A stretch of 64,000 nucleotides of DNA from a virus. A program made the position numbers and the translations under genes. Positions 17,125 to 26,379 of this stretch are shown here, piece after piece. How positions within the stretch are numbered: position 1 is the first letter of the stretch; every line of letters begins with the position of its first letter. Location: the IMG/VR virus record IMGVR_UViG_3300023199_000204, positions 124,001 through 188,000 of that record; one strand, 5' to 3'. The notes below the pieces were generated by a model. The model did no database searches. It was not told the DNA's origin and saw only the letters and a program-made list of their open reading frames with translations.

Positions 17125-18393
17125 GTGAGTCTTTTTACATTAAACAAAAACCCAACAGCCAGTGAGACTGGAGTAGATGGGGATAAAACTATAGACATAA
17201 GCATACTTTCTACAACTGATGACTTTGGTGTAGTTTTATCGGACATAGATGCTTATGTTGATGGAAATCCGGCGTTTGTTGGTCCGGGGACATTTTTATC
17301 TCCTTGGAATGGAAGTGATTCTTCAATATCTGCCATAACTACTGATGGTTATAGTGGATATAAACTTATTTTAGATTATGCCAGCGGCTCTTTAAATTCA
17401 AACACAGATTTTTCTGTTAGAGTCGTAGCTAGAGATGAGAATTTAAATACACTGGATGAAAGTTATTCTTTTAGAACTGGTAATAAGATTATTTCAGCCG
17501 AAGTTTCTGATTTTGAAATAGTCTTAAATGTAAAATTTGAACAGGCAATGAGTGAGGGAACATTGTCAAAAGCTTCTGGATACACATTTGATAATGGAGC
17601 ATATGTTAGGTTAGTAGAACAGGTTTCTTCGGCTGAGGTTAAAATATGGGTGGAATTATTAGACGGTAGTGATTCATTTGTTTTAAATACATCAGATATT
17701 ATACTAGATTCATATGGAGATCCCATCCCAAGCTCTTATAATAATTTTGTAGTTTCTCCGCTTGTTTCTACAGCAACAATAAGTCATTCAAATGCTAAGA
17801 TAAGAACCTGGAGAGAAAGTAACATTATTTTTGCCGATAGTGAAAGAATTTATTTGGCAGGAAGTAGAGGAATGGACGTTTTTAATAGAGACAACATAAC
17901 AGCAACTTCTCGTTGGGGACAAATATTTGATTCGTATGGAATTAATGCTATGTTTGTTGCTAACTTTGGCGGAGATTTGGTCATAACCGATACCTCTCCG
18001 CCTTATCTATCAAATCAAAGTCCAGTTCCTTTAACATTTGCCCCTACTGATTCATTAATCATATTATCCATAGTAGATGATGAAACGTCAGTGGAACCAA
18101 CATCTACAACTATTTATATTAATGAGATATTAGCATTCAGTGGAAGCTTTGGTGGTTGGCAAAATGACTATACTGGAAGTATTATAGTATCTCATAAAAG
18201 GCTTAATTTTACTATTGTTTCAGTTTCACAGTTTTCAGAGGGACAAAATGTAACAGTAAGGGTAATATCTTCAGATCTATATGGGAATGAATTAGATACA
18301 ATATACGGATTTATTGCGACTGATGAAGTTGATCTTTTTGGAGAAGGTTTTGGAGCAGAGGCTTGGGGAACTAGTGGCTGGGGTAGTGCATAA
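17125..18393 (+). CDS. tail/adhesin-like protein with Ig-like domains
   Basis: The GTG at 17125 is chosen as start because GGAG (17112-17115) is correctly spaced; an in-frame TTG at 17110 has none. About 422 residues, rich in Ser, Asp, Asn and beta-strand. Two Ig-like segments are visible: residues 1-120 (ending SYSFRTG) and about 290-405 (PPYLSNQSPVP onward). The C-terminus is a Gly/Trp/Ala tail (GAEAWGTSGWGSA). Probably a virion surface or tail-fibre component; shares motifs with the next gene. Confidence 0.6.
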   Translation: MSLFTLNKNPTASETGVDGDKTIDISILSTTDDFGVVLSDIDAYVDGNPAFVGPGTFLSPWNGSDSSISAITTDGYSGYKLILDYASGSLNSNTDFSVRVVARDENLNTLDESYSFRTGNKIISAEVSDFEIVLNVKFEQAMSEGTLSKASGYTFDNGAYVRLVEQVSSAEVKIWVELLDGSDSFVLNTSDIILDSYGDPIPSSYNNFVVSPLVSTATISHSNAKIRTWRESNIIFADSERIYLAGSRGMDVFNRDNITATSRWGQIFDSYGINAMFVANFGGDLVITDTSPPYLSNQSPVPLTFAPTDSLIILSIVDDETSVEPTSTTIYINEILAFSGSFGGWQNDYTGSIIVSHKRLNFTIVSVSQFSEGQNVTVRVISSDLYGNELDTIYGFIATDEVDLFGEGFGAEAWGTSGWGSA

Positions 18394-19559
18394 TGGTTTT
18401 TCCTATTATTTCAAACAAAAGCCCAGAGGTAGATTCATATGGAAACTCTATTGATACTTTAATTGAATTTGATATTACAGATGCTGACGACGACCTAACA
18501 GGAAGTTCCGTCAATATATATGTTAAGGGCGCACTTGCTTATAATGGAACAAATTTTTTATCTCCCTTTAATGGAATAAATTCAGCAGTATCGACAATAA
18601 CAGATGGTTATCATTTTGCGATAGACAGTTATAATGATTATGCTAATTTAGTTTCAGTTGAAGTTGATGCCTATGATTCTTCTTTAAACACTATAGAAGA
18701 AAAATGGTCATTTTTAATCACAGGTAATTTTAATGTGGTTTATTTTTCTGACGGCTATGGTTTAAAGGCAATAGATCAGTTAGATTTAGTCGGAGAAGCA
18801 CAAAGCGTAGTTAGAGCTGTTTTAACAGAACCAGATATTCCTTCAAGAAGAATTTCACATTTAGATGGAACAACGAAAGGTGGCAGTGTTTTTAATGTTG
18901 CTTCTTTTCTAGACTCCTATGCGACAGACTCTTATGGAGCTTCTGTTATAAAAAATGAAACACAGGTTTTTACTTATAGAGATGGTTATAAAGTAGATAA
19001 AGCAAAAATTAATACCAACGGAACTCTTTATTTAATTAATAAAACATTAAACCAAATAGAAGCATTTTATGGTGTAGATTATAGGGGGGACGTTAATAGA
19101 GAGCCAGATTTTATTTATAATGAATCATCAGTCCCTTCATTATTTAATGGAGAACTTCTTGATATAGAGATGTCAGAAGGAAATTCTACAGTCTTTCCTG
19201 GAGGGACAAGGTTATATATTGGAACTTCATTAGGTATGTCTAAACTTGATACTTATGATTCTCAAACTGACGGATATTCGGATAGTTTAGAAGGCTATGG
19301 GATATCTGTTTCATATGGTATTTCTGGATCAGGTGCTGATTATGAAGTGCTAGGAGGGACAATACCTAGAGTTACTAGAGTTAGTGTTAATGATGAAAAG
19401 CTAGTAATGTTTGTTGTAACTGCTGATGGATTAGGTGATGGTGGAATTACTCAAGTTAATTTATCTGGTAATTCAAAAATATTGTTTATAGATAAAAATG
19501 TCGGATATATAGCGAGCAATGATATAAGAGACGTGTTTGCGAGGGATTTTAACATATGA
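18393..19559 (+). CDS. second tail/adhesin-like protein
   Basis: 388 residues starting in a TAATG overlap. Its first 110 residues parallel the previous protein: FLSPFNGINSAVSTITDGY here versus FLSPWNGSDSSISAITTDGY there, a local duplication. The C-terminal two thirds, with repeated Gly-Thr/Ser strands such as RLYIGTSLGMSKLDTYDSQT, look like a beta-propeller or beta-helix. Likely virion-associated, function inferred. Confidence 0.6.
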   Translation: MVFPIISNKSPEVDSYGNSIDTLIEFDITDADDDLTGSSVNIYVKGALAYNGTNFLSPFNGINSAVSTITDGYHFAIDSYNDYANLVSVEVDAYDSSLNTIEEKWSFLITGNFNVVYFSDGYGLKAIDQLDLVGEAQSVVRAVLTEPDIPSRRISHLDGTTKGGSVFNVASFLDSYATDSYGASVIKNETQVFTYRDGYKVDKAKINTNGTLYLINKTLNQIEAFYGVDYRGDVNREPDFIYNESSVPSLFNGELLDIEMSEGNSTVFPGGTRLYIGTSLGMSKLDTYDSQTDGYSDSLEGYGISVSYGISGSGADYEVLGGTIPRVTRVSVNDEKLVMFVVTADGLGDGGITQVNLSGNSKILFIDKNVGYIASNDIRDVFARDFNI

Positions 19560-19819
19560 TAGAAAAATTAACTTTACAAGAGCTGTTGTTAGCGAGACAA
19601 TGGCTGGTATTTTATACAAATGTAACGAATATAGAGAAGAATTATTCTAATGATGCTGTTCAGGCACTACTTGATGTCGACAAACAGATATGGGGAAAAC
19701 TGATTTCAACCAGCACACCTTGGGGTGAAGTTAAAAGCAAAGAAGATAATTTAGAATTTTGTGATGAGGATTTTGATGATACTGTTAAAGAATTATTTAA
19801 AGAAGAAGAAGAAGAATGA
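19556..19819 (+). CDS. hypothetical acidic protein, 87 aa
   Basis: Overlaps the previous stop as ATGA. N-terminal helix LTLQELLLARQWLVFY, then an acidic C-terminus ending in five Glu. Not recognised; its place after the adhesins suggests a small virion or chaperone role at most. Confidence 0.65.
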   Translation: MIEKLTLQELLLARQWLVFYTNVTNIEKNYSNDAVQALLDVDKQIWGKLISTSTPWGEVKSKEDNLEFCDEDFDDTVKELFKEEEEE

Positions 19820-20112
19820 TTGTAGACAAAGATAAAGAAAAATCTGATTTGCTATTGAAAGATATTGTTAAAACTAAGTTTAAATTAGAGGATGAGGGTA
19901 AAAATCCGAGAGTAGTTTTATTATCAAAAGAAGAAAATGAATTACTTAAAAATAATTGGATTAAAACATATAAAGAGCTGCCTTGGGCAGATAGTATTAA
20001 TTTTGAACTTATTAGAAATAAAAATAAAGAGAGTATATTTCTAGGTGACGGAACTATATTAGGTTTGTGGGTCGTAGTTGTTGATACGATAGAGGAATTT
20101 AAAGTATATTAA
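19816..20112 (+). CDS. hypothetical protein, 98 aa
   Basis: ATGA overlap at the start, TAATG at the end. Charged N-terminus, then a compact beta-rich C-terminal half (GDGTILGLWVVVVDTIEEF). Family not recognised. Confidence 0.65.
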   Translation: MIVDKDKEKSDLLLKDIVKTKFKLEDEGKNPRVVLLSKEENELLKNNWIKTYKELPWADSINFELIRNKNKESIFLGDGTILGLWVVVVDTIEEFKVY

Positions 20113-20876
20113 TGATAGTTTATATAAAAAGCAGAGAAGAATTAGAGGGTTTTAAATTAGCTTCAAAGCACGCTGCGGAAATTCTAGAAAAATTAATAAA
20201 AGCGGCTAAACCTGGAGTGGAGTTAAGACATCTTGATGAACTAGCAAATAAAGAATGTAAGTCACGCAATATCATTCCAATATTTTTAAATTATAATGGA
20301 TTTCCTGGCTCAGTATGTTTGTCTGTAAATGAAGAATTAGTTCACGGAATTCCTTCAGACAGAACACTAAAAGAAGGTGATGTTCTCACGATAGATTTTG
20401 GCTCAAATTATAATGGATATATTGGAGACACAGCTGAAACTATAGTTGTTGGGCAAAAACAAAACAATTTAATTAAATGTTGTAAAAAAGCATTAATGGA
20501 AGCAATTAAATTATCAGTTCCTGGTAATAAATTAAACGATATAGGTAGAGTTATAAGTGGTATTGCTAAAAAGAATGGATATTGTATTCCTTACGGATAT
20601 GGCGGGCACGGAATAAATAGATATGAGTTACACGGTTCCCCATTTGTTCCGAACTATGAAGTAATTGAAAAGGAAAACATAACATTAAGAAAAGGAATGA
20701 TAATAGCTATAGAGCCTATGTTTATAGATGGCACCGACAATACAACTTCTGTTAAAGATGATAATTGGACGGTAGTGGCTAGTGGAATTTCAGCACACTG
20801 CGAGCACACCATAATGGTTGATAAAAATCCACTTATTTTAACTAAAAGAGGCATGGATGTTAAAATGTGTAGTTGA
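20112..20876 (+). CDS. map: methionine aminopeptidase, type I
   Basis: Removes the initiator Met from nascent proteins. 254 residues, the usual minimal size. Metal and substrate ligands are visible in order: ELVHGIP (His), DFGS and GDTAET (two Asp), GGHGINRYELHG (His pair), IEPMF (Glu) and CEHTIMV (Glu). Its last 20 nt overlap a homing endonuclease gene in another frame. Confidence 0.92.
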   Translation: MIVYIKSREELEGFKLASKHAAEILEKLIKAAKPGVELRHLDELANKECKSRNIIPIFLNYNGFPGSVCLSVNEELVHGIPSDRTLKEGDVLTIDFGSNYNGYIGDTAETIVVGQKQNNLIKCCKKALMEAIKLSVPGNKLNDIGRVISGIAKKNGYCIPYGYGGHGINRYELHGSPFVPNYEVIEKENITLRKGMIIAIEPMFIDGTDNTTSVKDDNWTVVASGISAHCEHTIMVDKNPLILTKRGMDVKMCS

Positions 20877-21945
20877 TTGTAAATCGCCTCTAATAACTGA
20901 AAATAATATTAAAACACCAGATAATATAAATATTAATGATGAATTATTAACTTATAAAAATGGAAGAGTTTTAAAATCAAAAGTAGTAAACATTTATAAA
21001 GAAAAATTAGAAGCAATAGAATGCTTATATTATGGAAAAAACTTATGTTGGTCTACTTTTAATAGTAAATGGATTTCTGTTGATGAGAGAAGACCAAGAA
21101 ATGAAAATAAAAAACTAATACAAAATATTAAAAATCATAGAAAATTAAAGCGAGCCCCATTCTTTAAAAGTAATTTAGGTAGTGTGGATGAGCCACACTC
21201 TTATGCCATTGGAGCTTTATTAGGAGATGGATGTAGTATTAATGGTAAAAATAAAATTTACATTTCTTCAAAAAACTCTATTATACCAAATAAAACAACT
21301 AGAGTAATTTCAGCAAAATATTGTTATAAACTTAAAGGGAATAATTATACTTATTGTATAAGTAACGAGCCAAAATATACTAATCCACACAAAACTACAA
21401 AAGTAAAATGTCATTTTTATAATAATTGGATCGAGGATAGATATGCTCACCAAAAAATAATAGATATTAACAAAATTAAGAAGTGGAATAGATTATCTTG
21501 TATAAAGCTGTTAGCAGGATTATTAGATACAGATGGATCCGTATCTATTAATAATAATAGATTAACTATTTCTTGGGGAATGCAAGCAAAAGAAGTTATT
21601 AAATGTATTAAATATTTAATATTATCTCTTTGGTACTTCAGTCCTTCTATTTATACTAGCAAAAGAGATAAATATAAAAATGGACCATTATATGTTATTT
21701 CAATAAGAAATAATAGAATATCAAAAATGATGTTAAAAGAAATGAATAAAGAATTAGTTTGTGATAGAAAGAAGTATAAAAGCTTTTACAATAATATTAA
21801 AACACCAGGCACTTCTGATTTATTTTTAACAGTTAGATTAGGTAAGAAAGAAATTAGAGATATGTATAATATTTTTATTAATAATCCTATTATATTGGCT
21901 AATAATAGGGTAGTTTGTGGATTTGAGGAGTTAAATGAAGAATAA
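20857..21945 (+). CDS. LAGLIDADG homing endonuclease with an intein-like N-terminus
   Basis: 362 residues, two LAGLIDADG helices (AIGALLGDG near residue 115 and LLAGLLDTDG near 220). The first 70 residues (CVVDCKSPLIT, NININDELLTYKNG, then WSTFNSKWISV) resemble the start of a Hint splicing domain, but there is no C-terminal HN pair and it is out of frame with map, so it cannot be a working intein there. It may be a degraded intein that became free-standing. Very AT-rich and lysine-rich compared with its neighbours, as mobile genes often are. Confidence 0.75.
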   Translation: MLKCVVDCKSPLITENNIKTPDNININDELLTYKNGRVLKSKVVNIYKEKLEAIECLYYGKNLCWSTFNSKWISVDERRPRNENKKLIQNIKNHRKLKRAPFFKSNLGSVDEPHSYAIGALLGDGCSINGKNKIYISSKNSIIPNKTTRVISAKYCYKLKGNNYTYCISNEPKYTNPHKTTKVKCHFYNNWIEDRYAHQKIIDINKIKKWNRLSCIKLLAGLLDTDGSVSINNNRLTISWGMQAKEVIKCIKYLILSLWYFSPSIYTSKRDKYKNGPLYVISIRNNRISKMMLKEMNKELVCDRKKYKSFYNNIKTPGTSDLFLTVRLGKKEIRDMYNIFINNPIILANNRVVCGFEELNEE

Positions 21946-22585
21946 AAAAGGATTATTTATTACTATCGAAGGAGGCGAAGGTAGTGGAAAGACGACTCAG
22001 TCTAAATTACTTTCGAAGTGGATGGAAAGTAATAATATAAAGCATTTTTTAACCAAAGAGCCAGGGACAGAATATCTTGATGAATGTATTAAAATTCGCA
22101 AATTATTACTTGATACAAAAAGTGATTTAAACTACAAGTCTGAATTATTATTATTTTTAGCAGACCGAGCACAACACGTTCATAAATTCATATTGCCAAA
22201 GCTAGAGCAAGGAATTCATATTATATGTGATAGATACTCTGATTCAACTAGAGTTATACAAAGTGCTAGGGGTTTAAGTAGAACTAAAATTAATTCTTTA
22301 ATAGAGTTTTCCACTTCAGAATTAAATCCAGATATAACATTTATTTTGGATATGCCAGTTGAAACGGGATTGAAAAGAGCAAAAGCAATAAGTATATATG
22401 AAGACGGAGATAGAATGGAGTCTGAAAGCCCAAGATTTCATGAAAATATTAGGCAGGGGTTTTTAAAACTAGCTGAAAGTATGGATGACAGGTATTATTT
22501 AATAAATGTCGCACCGCCTGCGACCTCTGAAGAAATACACGAAAAGGTTGTGGAACAGGTTAAAAAGAAATTATGGGAAGTGTAG
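21935..22585 (+). CDS. tmk: thymidylate kinase
   Basis: Phosphorylates dTMP to dTDP. P-loop EGGEGSGKTTQSK at residues 9-21, LID/substrate motif CDRYSDST near 100, and a DxPVETGLKRAK helix. 216 residues, normal length. Works downstream of ThyX (24.4 kb) in dTTP supply. Overlaps the endonuclease gene by 11 nt. Confidence 0.92.
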   Translation: MKNKKGLFITIEGGEGSGKTTQSKLLSKWMESNNIKHFLTKEPGTEYLDECIKIRKLLLDTKSDLNYKSELLLFLADRAQHVHKFILPKLEQGIHIICDRYSDSTRVIQSARGLSRTKINSLIEFSTSELNPDITFILDMPVETGLKRAKAISIYEDGDRMESESPRFHENIRQGFLKLAESMDDRYYLINVAPPATSEEIHEKVVEQVKKKLWEV

Positions 22586-22592
22586 GTGTAGT

Positions 22593-23618
22593 ATGAATAC
22601 TTGTATAGTTATTTGTGGAAAAAAAGTTGATATAGGGACAAAAGTTATTTTGTGGAATGATCCAGATGGGCTTAACGCTTATGGTAGATCAAAAAATGTT
22701 TATTATATTGAAGATAGAAAAACTGGCAAGAAGAAAAAAGAAGTGGTTTCGGGAGCAAGATTTAATTCACGAAGCAAAATAAGTAGCCAGCCTAGTTTAA
22801 ACAAAATTCGAAATATAGTTACGCAATTTTTCTTACATCACTCAGGCTTATATAGAGCAAAAGATACATTTAATGTTCTTCATAATCAAAGAGGAATATC
22901 TTGTCATTTTATACTCGATGATGATGGAACTATTTATCAGACTTTAGATATGAGAGAAAGAGCTTGGCACGCAGGCTTAAATAACACCATAGCTGTTGGA
23001 GTTGAGATTGATTCAAGAGCATACGCAAAATCATTGCCAAAGGCATATGACAAATTTCATCAAAAAAGATTTGGAGTTATGCCGAGAAATAAGAGATTAG
23101 ATAGAGTTAATGGCGATAATATACTGGGATACGAATATAATGATGCTCAGTATAATGCCTTGATTAATTTAGGAATAGGAGTGAAGGATATTTTTCCAAG
23201 GTTATGGGAAAGTCCAAATAAATATTTAATTGATTTTCCAAGAGACCAGAATGGAGATATTATTAAATCGAAGTTAAGTAATCCTACGAAGCATATAGGT
23301 TTTATTTGTCATTATAATTCAAGCAGCAGCAAAAGAGACCCAATCGCTTTTGATCACGACAGATTTTTAAGAGGTGTTTTTGAAGACAATCCAAATCAAA
23401 AGTCAACTTTTGTTGATTTAAGCGACTGGGAAAAGAGACAAAAGGCTCTTAAAAAGTTAAATTTTGATCCTGGAGTAATTGATGGTATTTTTGGATTAAA
23501 TACAAAAAAAGCCATTATAGCTTTTCAGAAGAAATATGGACTTGTTGCTGATGGAGTTTGGGGCTACAATACACAGAGTGCTATAGAGAAGGCACTAAAG
23601 GGCAATAATGAAGATTAA
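22593..23618 (+). CDS. endolysin: N-acetylmuramoyl-L-alanine amidase with peptidoglycan-binding domain
   Basis: ATG 22593 gives MNTCIVICG. An Amidase_2-type catalytic domain spans about residues 60-240: FFLHHSG supplies the first zinc His, then CHFILDDDGTIYQ, AWHAGLNN and FICHYNSSS. A C-terminal PG-binding domain (about 270-338) shows two related halves, FDPGVIDGIFGLNTKKAI and LVADGVWGYNTQSAI. No signal peptide, so export needs a holin. It cuts the host cell wall at lysis. Confidence 0.88.
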   Translation: MNTCIVICGKKVDIGTKVILWNDPDGLNAYGRSKNVYYIEDRKTGKKKKEVVSGARFNSRSKISSQPSLNKIRNIVTQFFLHHSGLYRAKDTFNVLHNQRGISCHFILDDDGTIYQTLDMRERAWHAGLNNTIAVGVEIDSRAYAKSLPKAYDKFHQKRFGVMPRNKRLDRVNGDNILGYEYNDAQYNALINLGIGVKDIFPRLWESPNKYLIDFPRDQNGDIIKSKLSNPTKHIGFICHYNSSSSKRDPIAFDHDRFLRGVFEDNPNQKSTFVDLSDWEKRQKALKKLNFDPGVIDGIFGLNTKKAIIAFQKKYGLVADGVWGYNTQSAIEKALKGNNED

Positions 23619-23703
23619 AGTAATAAATACACATTATATTTTTAAAAATATGAGTTATAAAGAGTATAATATTATATGTAATATAATGAGTTGGAACTAT
23701 TAA
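23608..23703 (+). CDS. very short ORF with the INS-type N-terminus, 31 aa
   Basis: ATG 23608 overlaps the endolysin 3' end and gives MKIKVINTHYIFKN. The N-terminus matches the signature shared by the small genes that follow, but the product is only 31 residues, so it may be a truncated relic. The 115 nt after it contain no gene. Confidence 0.4.
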   Translation: MKIKVINTHYIFKNMSYKEYNIICNIMSWNY

Positions 23704-23818
23704 AAACCATCTTTTGCGAGTTAATCAAATTATGACGCGTTTATAGATAAAGAAGTGAATTCGTGTAGAGTATGTCAAAAGTGATATATTGATAAAGAAA
23801 CAACAAAGGAGTGTTGAA

Positions 23819-23986
23819 ATGAAAGTTATAAATAGCAAAAAAGGTAAAAGCTCATTTACTATAAGTTCGGACGAAATGATTTTGGATTTTCTTGAAAATA
23901 TAAGAGTTTCTTGTGAAGTTCCCAAAGACAAAATTTATGTAATAAGTGAGCCTATTGTGATAAAAGGAAAGGGTAAAATTAAATGA
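23819..23986 (+). CDS. small INS-signature protein, 55 aa
   Basis: ATG 23819 behind AAAGGAG gives MKVINSKKG. First clear member of the run of small proteins with this N-terminus. The rest (SSDEMILDFLENIRVSC onward) has a helix like that of the gene at 24161. Unknown function. Confidence 0.65.
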   Translation: MKVINSKKGKSSFTISSDEMILDFLENIRVSCEVPKDKIYVISEPIVIKGKGKIK

Positions 23987-24168
23987 AATTAATAAATAGT
24001 AGCTCCTCCGTTAAAGTAACTGCTAAAATAAGACCTACAACTATAATATTTAATAATGGAGAATGGACTTCAACTAACAATTACACTCTGTTTAATGATG
24101 ACTTTATAATAGAGTATATTTATAAAACAAATTGGACTGTTGATAATAAAGGGGAAGAAAATGGCTAA
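23983..24168 (+). CDS. small INS-signature protein, 61 aa
   Basis: ATGA overlap with the previous gene; begins MKLINSSSS. Beta-rich, no other motif. Confidence 0.65.
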   Translation: MKLINSSSSVKVTAKIRPTTIIFNNGEWTSTNNYTLFNDDFIIEYIYKTNWTVDNKGEENG

Positions 24169-24385
24169 AATGATTAATTCAAATAAAAACACGATTACTA
24201 TATCTCTTAAAACGCTCATAGAGACTGTTGTGGAAAATATAAGGACAAATTATTCAAGAAGTTTATTTGAGCTTGAGGAAATAATTAAAATCAACGGCAC
24301 TGAGGAGTTAAAAAATCCTTGTAATGAGGTCACGGGTATAGAGCCAATATTCACAAAAAAGATTAAAAACTGTGAGAGTATTTAA
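24161..24385 (+). CDS. small INS-signature protein, 74 aa
   Basis: The start is ATG 24161 behind GGGGAAGAA, giving MAKMINSNKN. The helix LIETVVENIRTNYSRSLFE parallels the product at 23819. Ends in a TAATG overlap with thyX. Confidence 0.65.
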   Translation: MAKMINSNKNTITISLKTLIETVVENIRTNYSRSLFELEEIIKINGTEELKNPCNEVTGIEPIFTKKIKNCESI

Positions 24386-25230
24386 TGAAAGAAATTAAAG
24401 TCTTAGAGAAAGGCTTTGTAAAATTGGTTGATTATATGGGTGATGACAGTTCAATAGTACAAGCCGCACGAGTGAGTTATGGAGAAGGAACTAAAACTAT
24501 AAGAGAAGATAGAGATTTAATAAGATACTTAATGCGTAATAAGCATTCTTCACCTATGGAAATGGTAGAATTTAAATTTCATATTAAATGTCCAATATAT
24601 GTTTTTAGGCAAATTATTCGGCATAGAACATTTTCAACAAATGAAATCAGCCTTAGATATTCAATAGTTAAAGATGAATTTGATTTAACTCTAGAAAATG
24701 AGTGGCGAGTTCAATCAAAAAATAACAAACAGGGCAGTGAGGGACTAATAAGTAAAGAACTAGGTATAAGTTTTACTGATAAAGAAAAATATATAGCCAA
24801 TAATGCTAAATCAGCATATGATAAAATGATCGTTAATGAAGTAGCGAGAGAGCAGGCTAGAAAAGTTCTTCCAGTATCTTTATATACTGAAGCCTATTGG
24901 AAGGGAAATTTACATAATTTATTTCATTTTCTTGGGTTAAGACTAGATTCGCACGCACAACAGGAAACTAGAGAATATGCTGAAGCTTTATTTAATTTAA
25001 TAAAACCAATAGTTCCCATTTCCTGTGAAGCTTTTGAAGATTATAGATTAAATGCTGTTCAGTTCTCTTCTAGAGAATTGAAATTAATACAAAAAGCCCT
25101 AAAAGAAGGCATGATTCCAGATAGAAAATGGATTAAGGAAAACGCAAATGGCAAACATCCAGAATTAGAATTAAGCCAAAGGGAGAGGAGAGAATTTCGG
25201 ATTAAACTTAATCGAAATGTCGATAATTAA
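24385..25230 (+). CDS. thyX: FAD-dependent thymidylate synthase ThyX
   Basis: Makes dTMP from dUMP using methylene-tetrahydrofolate and FAD. 281 residues. The ThyX signature RHRTFSTNEISLRYS (RHRxxSxNExSxRY) is intact, followed by the conserved REQARKVLP and LRLDSHAQQETREYA. With tmk and the class II reductase it gives the phage its own thymidine route. Confidence 0.95.
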   Translation: MKEIKVLEKGFVKLVDYMGDDSSIVQAARVSYGEGTKTIREDRDLIRYLMRNKHSSPMEMVEFKFHIKCPIYVFRQIIRHRTFSTNEISLRYSIVKDEFDLTLENEWRVQSKNNKQGSEGLISKELGISFTDKEKYIANNAKSAYDKMIVNEVAREQARKVLPVSLYTEAYWKGNLHNLFHFLGLRLDSHAQQETREYAEALFNLIKPIVPISCEAFEDYRLNAVQFSSRELKLIQKALKEGMIPDRKWIKENANGKHPELELSQRERREFRIKLNRNVDN

Positions 25231-25245
25231 GATTTTCCGAAATAC

Positions 25246-25542
25246 ATGATAATGATGCCAATTGATGAAATCAAAGAATATAGGAACTTAAATATTGGAG
25301 ATCTGGTCAGAATAAAAGATAGATTTATTCCACCTGTTCTTGAGGGTTTAAAACCAGTTTCTATGGAAATAGTTAAATATATTAGAGATAATGGAAATAT
25401 ATTTACTATATGTAGAATACTTCCATATAAATCTCCAATATTTAAGTTATATGAGGTTATGTCAGTTGTTGATTATAGGCATTTAAGTCCATTTAGACAA
25501 AATGGAAGTATAAGGATTTTTAATTGGAAAAGAATAACTTAG
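25246..25542 (+). CDS. hypothetical protein, 98 aa
   Basis: Not recognised. Several ATGs at the start (25246, 25252, 25255) and no clear ribosome-binding site, so the exact start is uncertain. The segment NIGDLVRIKDRFIPPV looks like a small SH3-like barrel. Confidence 0.6.
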   Translation: MIMMPIDEIKEYRNLNIGDLVRIKDRFIPPVLEGLKPVSMEIVKYIRDNGNIFTICRILPYKSPIFKLYEVMSVVDYRHLSPFRQNGSIRIFNWKRIT

Positions 25543-25730
25543 AGTTTGTATTTAGAGATAATAGTAAAATAAAGTTTTTAATAGAAGATAATAAACTATC
25601 TATAGTTCTTCAAGCAAAAAATTTAGGTTCAGAAAATAAAATAACATCATCTAGCGTAGAGCTTAATGAACAAGAGTTCATTGAGCTAGTAAACTGGCTA
25701 GGAGAAAATTTACTTAAAGGAAACGATTAG
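25524..25730 (+). CDS. hypothetical protein, 68 aa (TTG start)
   Basis: TTG 25524 lies 6 nt after AAGGAT and is the only start in a frame open to 25730. Overlaps the previous gene by 19 nt. Beta-strands then a C-terminal helix (EQEFIELVNWLGENLL). Not recognised. Confidence 0.55.
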   Translation: MEKNNLEFVFRDNSKIKFLIEDNKLSIVLQAKNLGSENKITSSSVELNEQEFIELVNWLGENLLKGND

Positions 25731-25731
25731 A

Positions 25732-26379
25732 GTGGGTCAAATTACCAAAGAACATCTTACAGAATTAGAGCAGACTATAAAAACATATGCTCCAAAATTT
25801 GAAGTAAAGTTTAAAGATGAAAGTAAACTAATGAAGGTAATAGGAAAGCTTTCATTTTTTAATAAAGACTTTATGACCAGCGGGGCAATAACCGTTGGGC
25901 AGAAAGTATATTTCCCCTCACGTGAGATTTATGAGACGAACCCAGAATGGTCTTTTAGGGTTTTAACTCACGAATTTGTCCATATAATGGACTGGTTAGC
26001 TAACCCCTTCACATTCATAATTGGTTATTGGTTCCCTCAAATGCTAGCAGCGTTCTCGTTGCTGGCATTTTTAGCTTTTATCAATCCGTATTTTCTATTG
26101 TTCTTGACATCTCTTGTATTTTTGGCTCCAATCCCTGCCCCAATAAGGGCTTGGGCGGAGCTGAGAGGCTATGGAATGAGTTTAATGATAAAATCAACTC
26201 TATACGGCATTGATATTAAAGTCGCAGCAGAGAGCTATGTGGGGCGTTTCAGCAGCCCTTCTTATTGGTTTATGTGGCCATTTAAAAATAATGTAAGAAA
26301 AATGCTCGTAAAGTTTGCTATGAGCAAAGATCGTCCATTTGTAATCGTAAGAGGCTTAATGGAGAAGCTTTCTTTATGA
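25732..26379 (+). CDS. membrane metallopeptidase-like protein
   Basis: GTG start one base after the previous stop. 215 residues. A zinc-peptidase motif LTHEFVHIMDW (HExxH) at about residues 82-92 is followed by two hydrophobic helices and then AWAELRGYGMS, whose Glu could be the third ligand. It looks like an integral membrane protein. The target is unknown; candidates are host membrane proteins or phage maturation. Confidence 0.65.
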   Translation: MGQITKEHLTELEQTIKTYAPKFEVKFKDESKLMKVIGKLSFFNKDFMTSGAITVGQKVYFPSREIYETNPEWSFRVLTHEFVHIMDWLANPFTFIIGYWFPQMLAAFSLLAFLAFINPYFLLFLTSLVFLAPIPAPIRAWAELRGYGMSLMIKSTLYGIDIKVAAESYVGRFSSPSYWFMWPFKNNVRKMLVKFAMSKDRPFVIVRGLMEKLSL

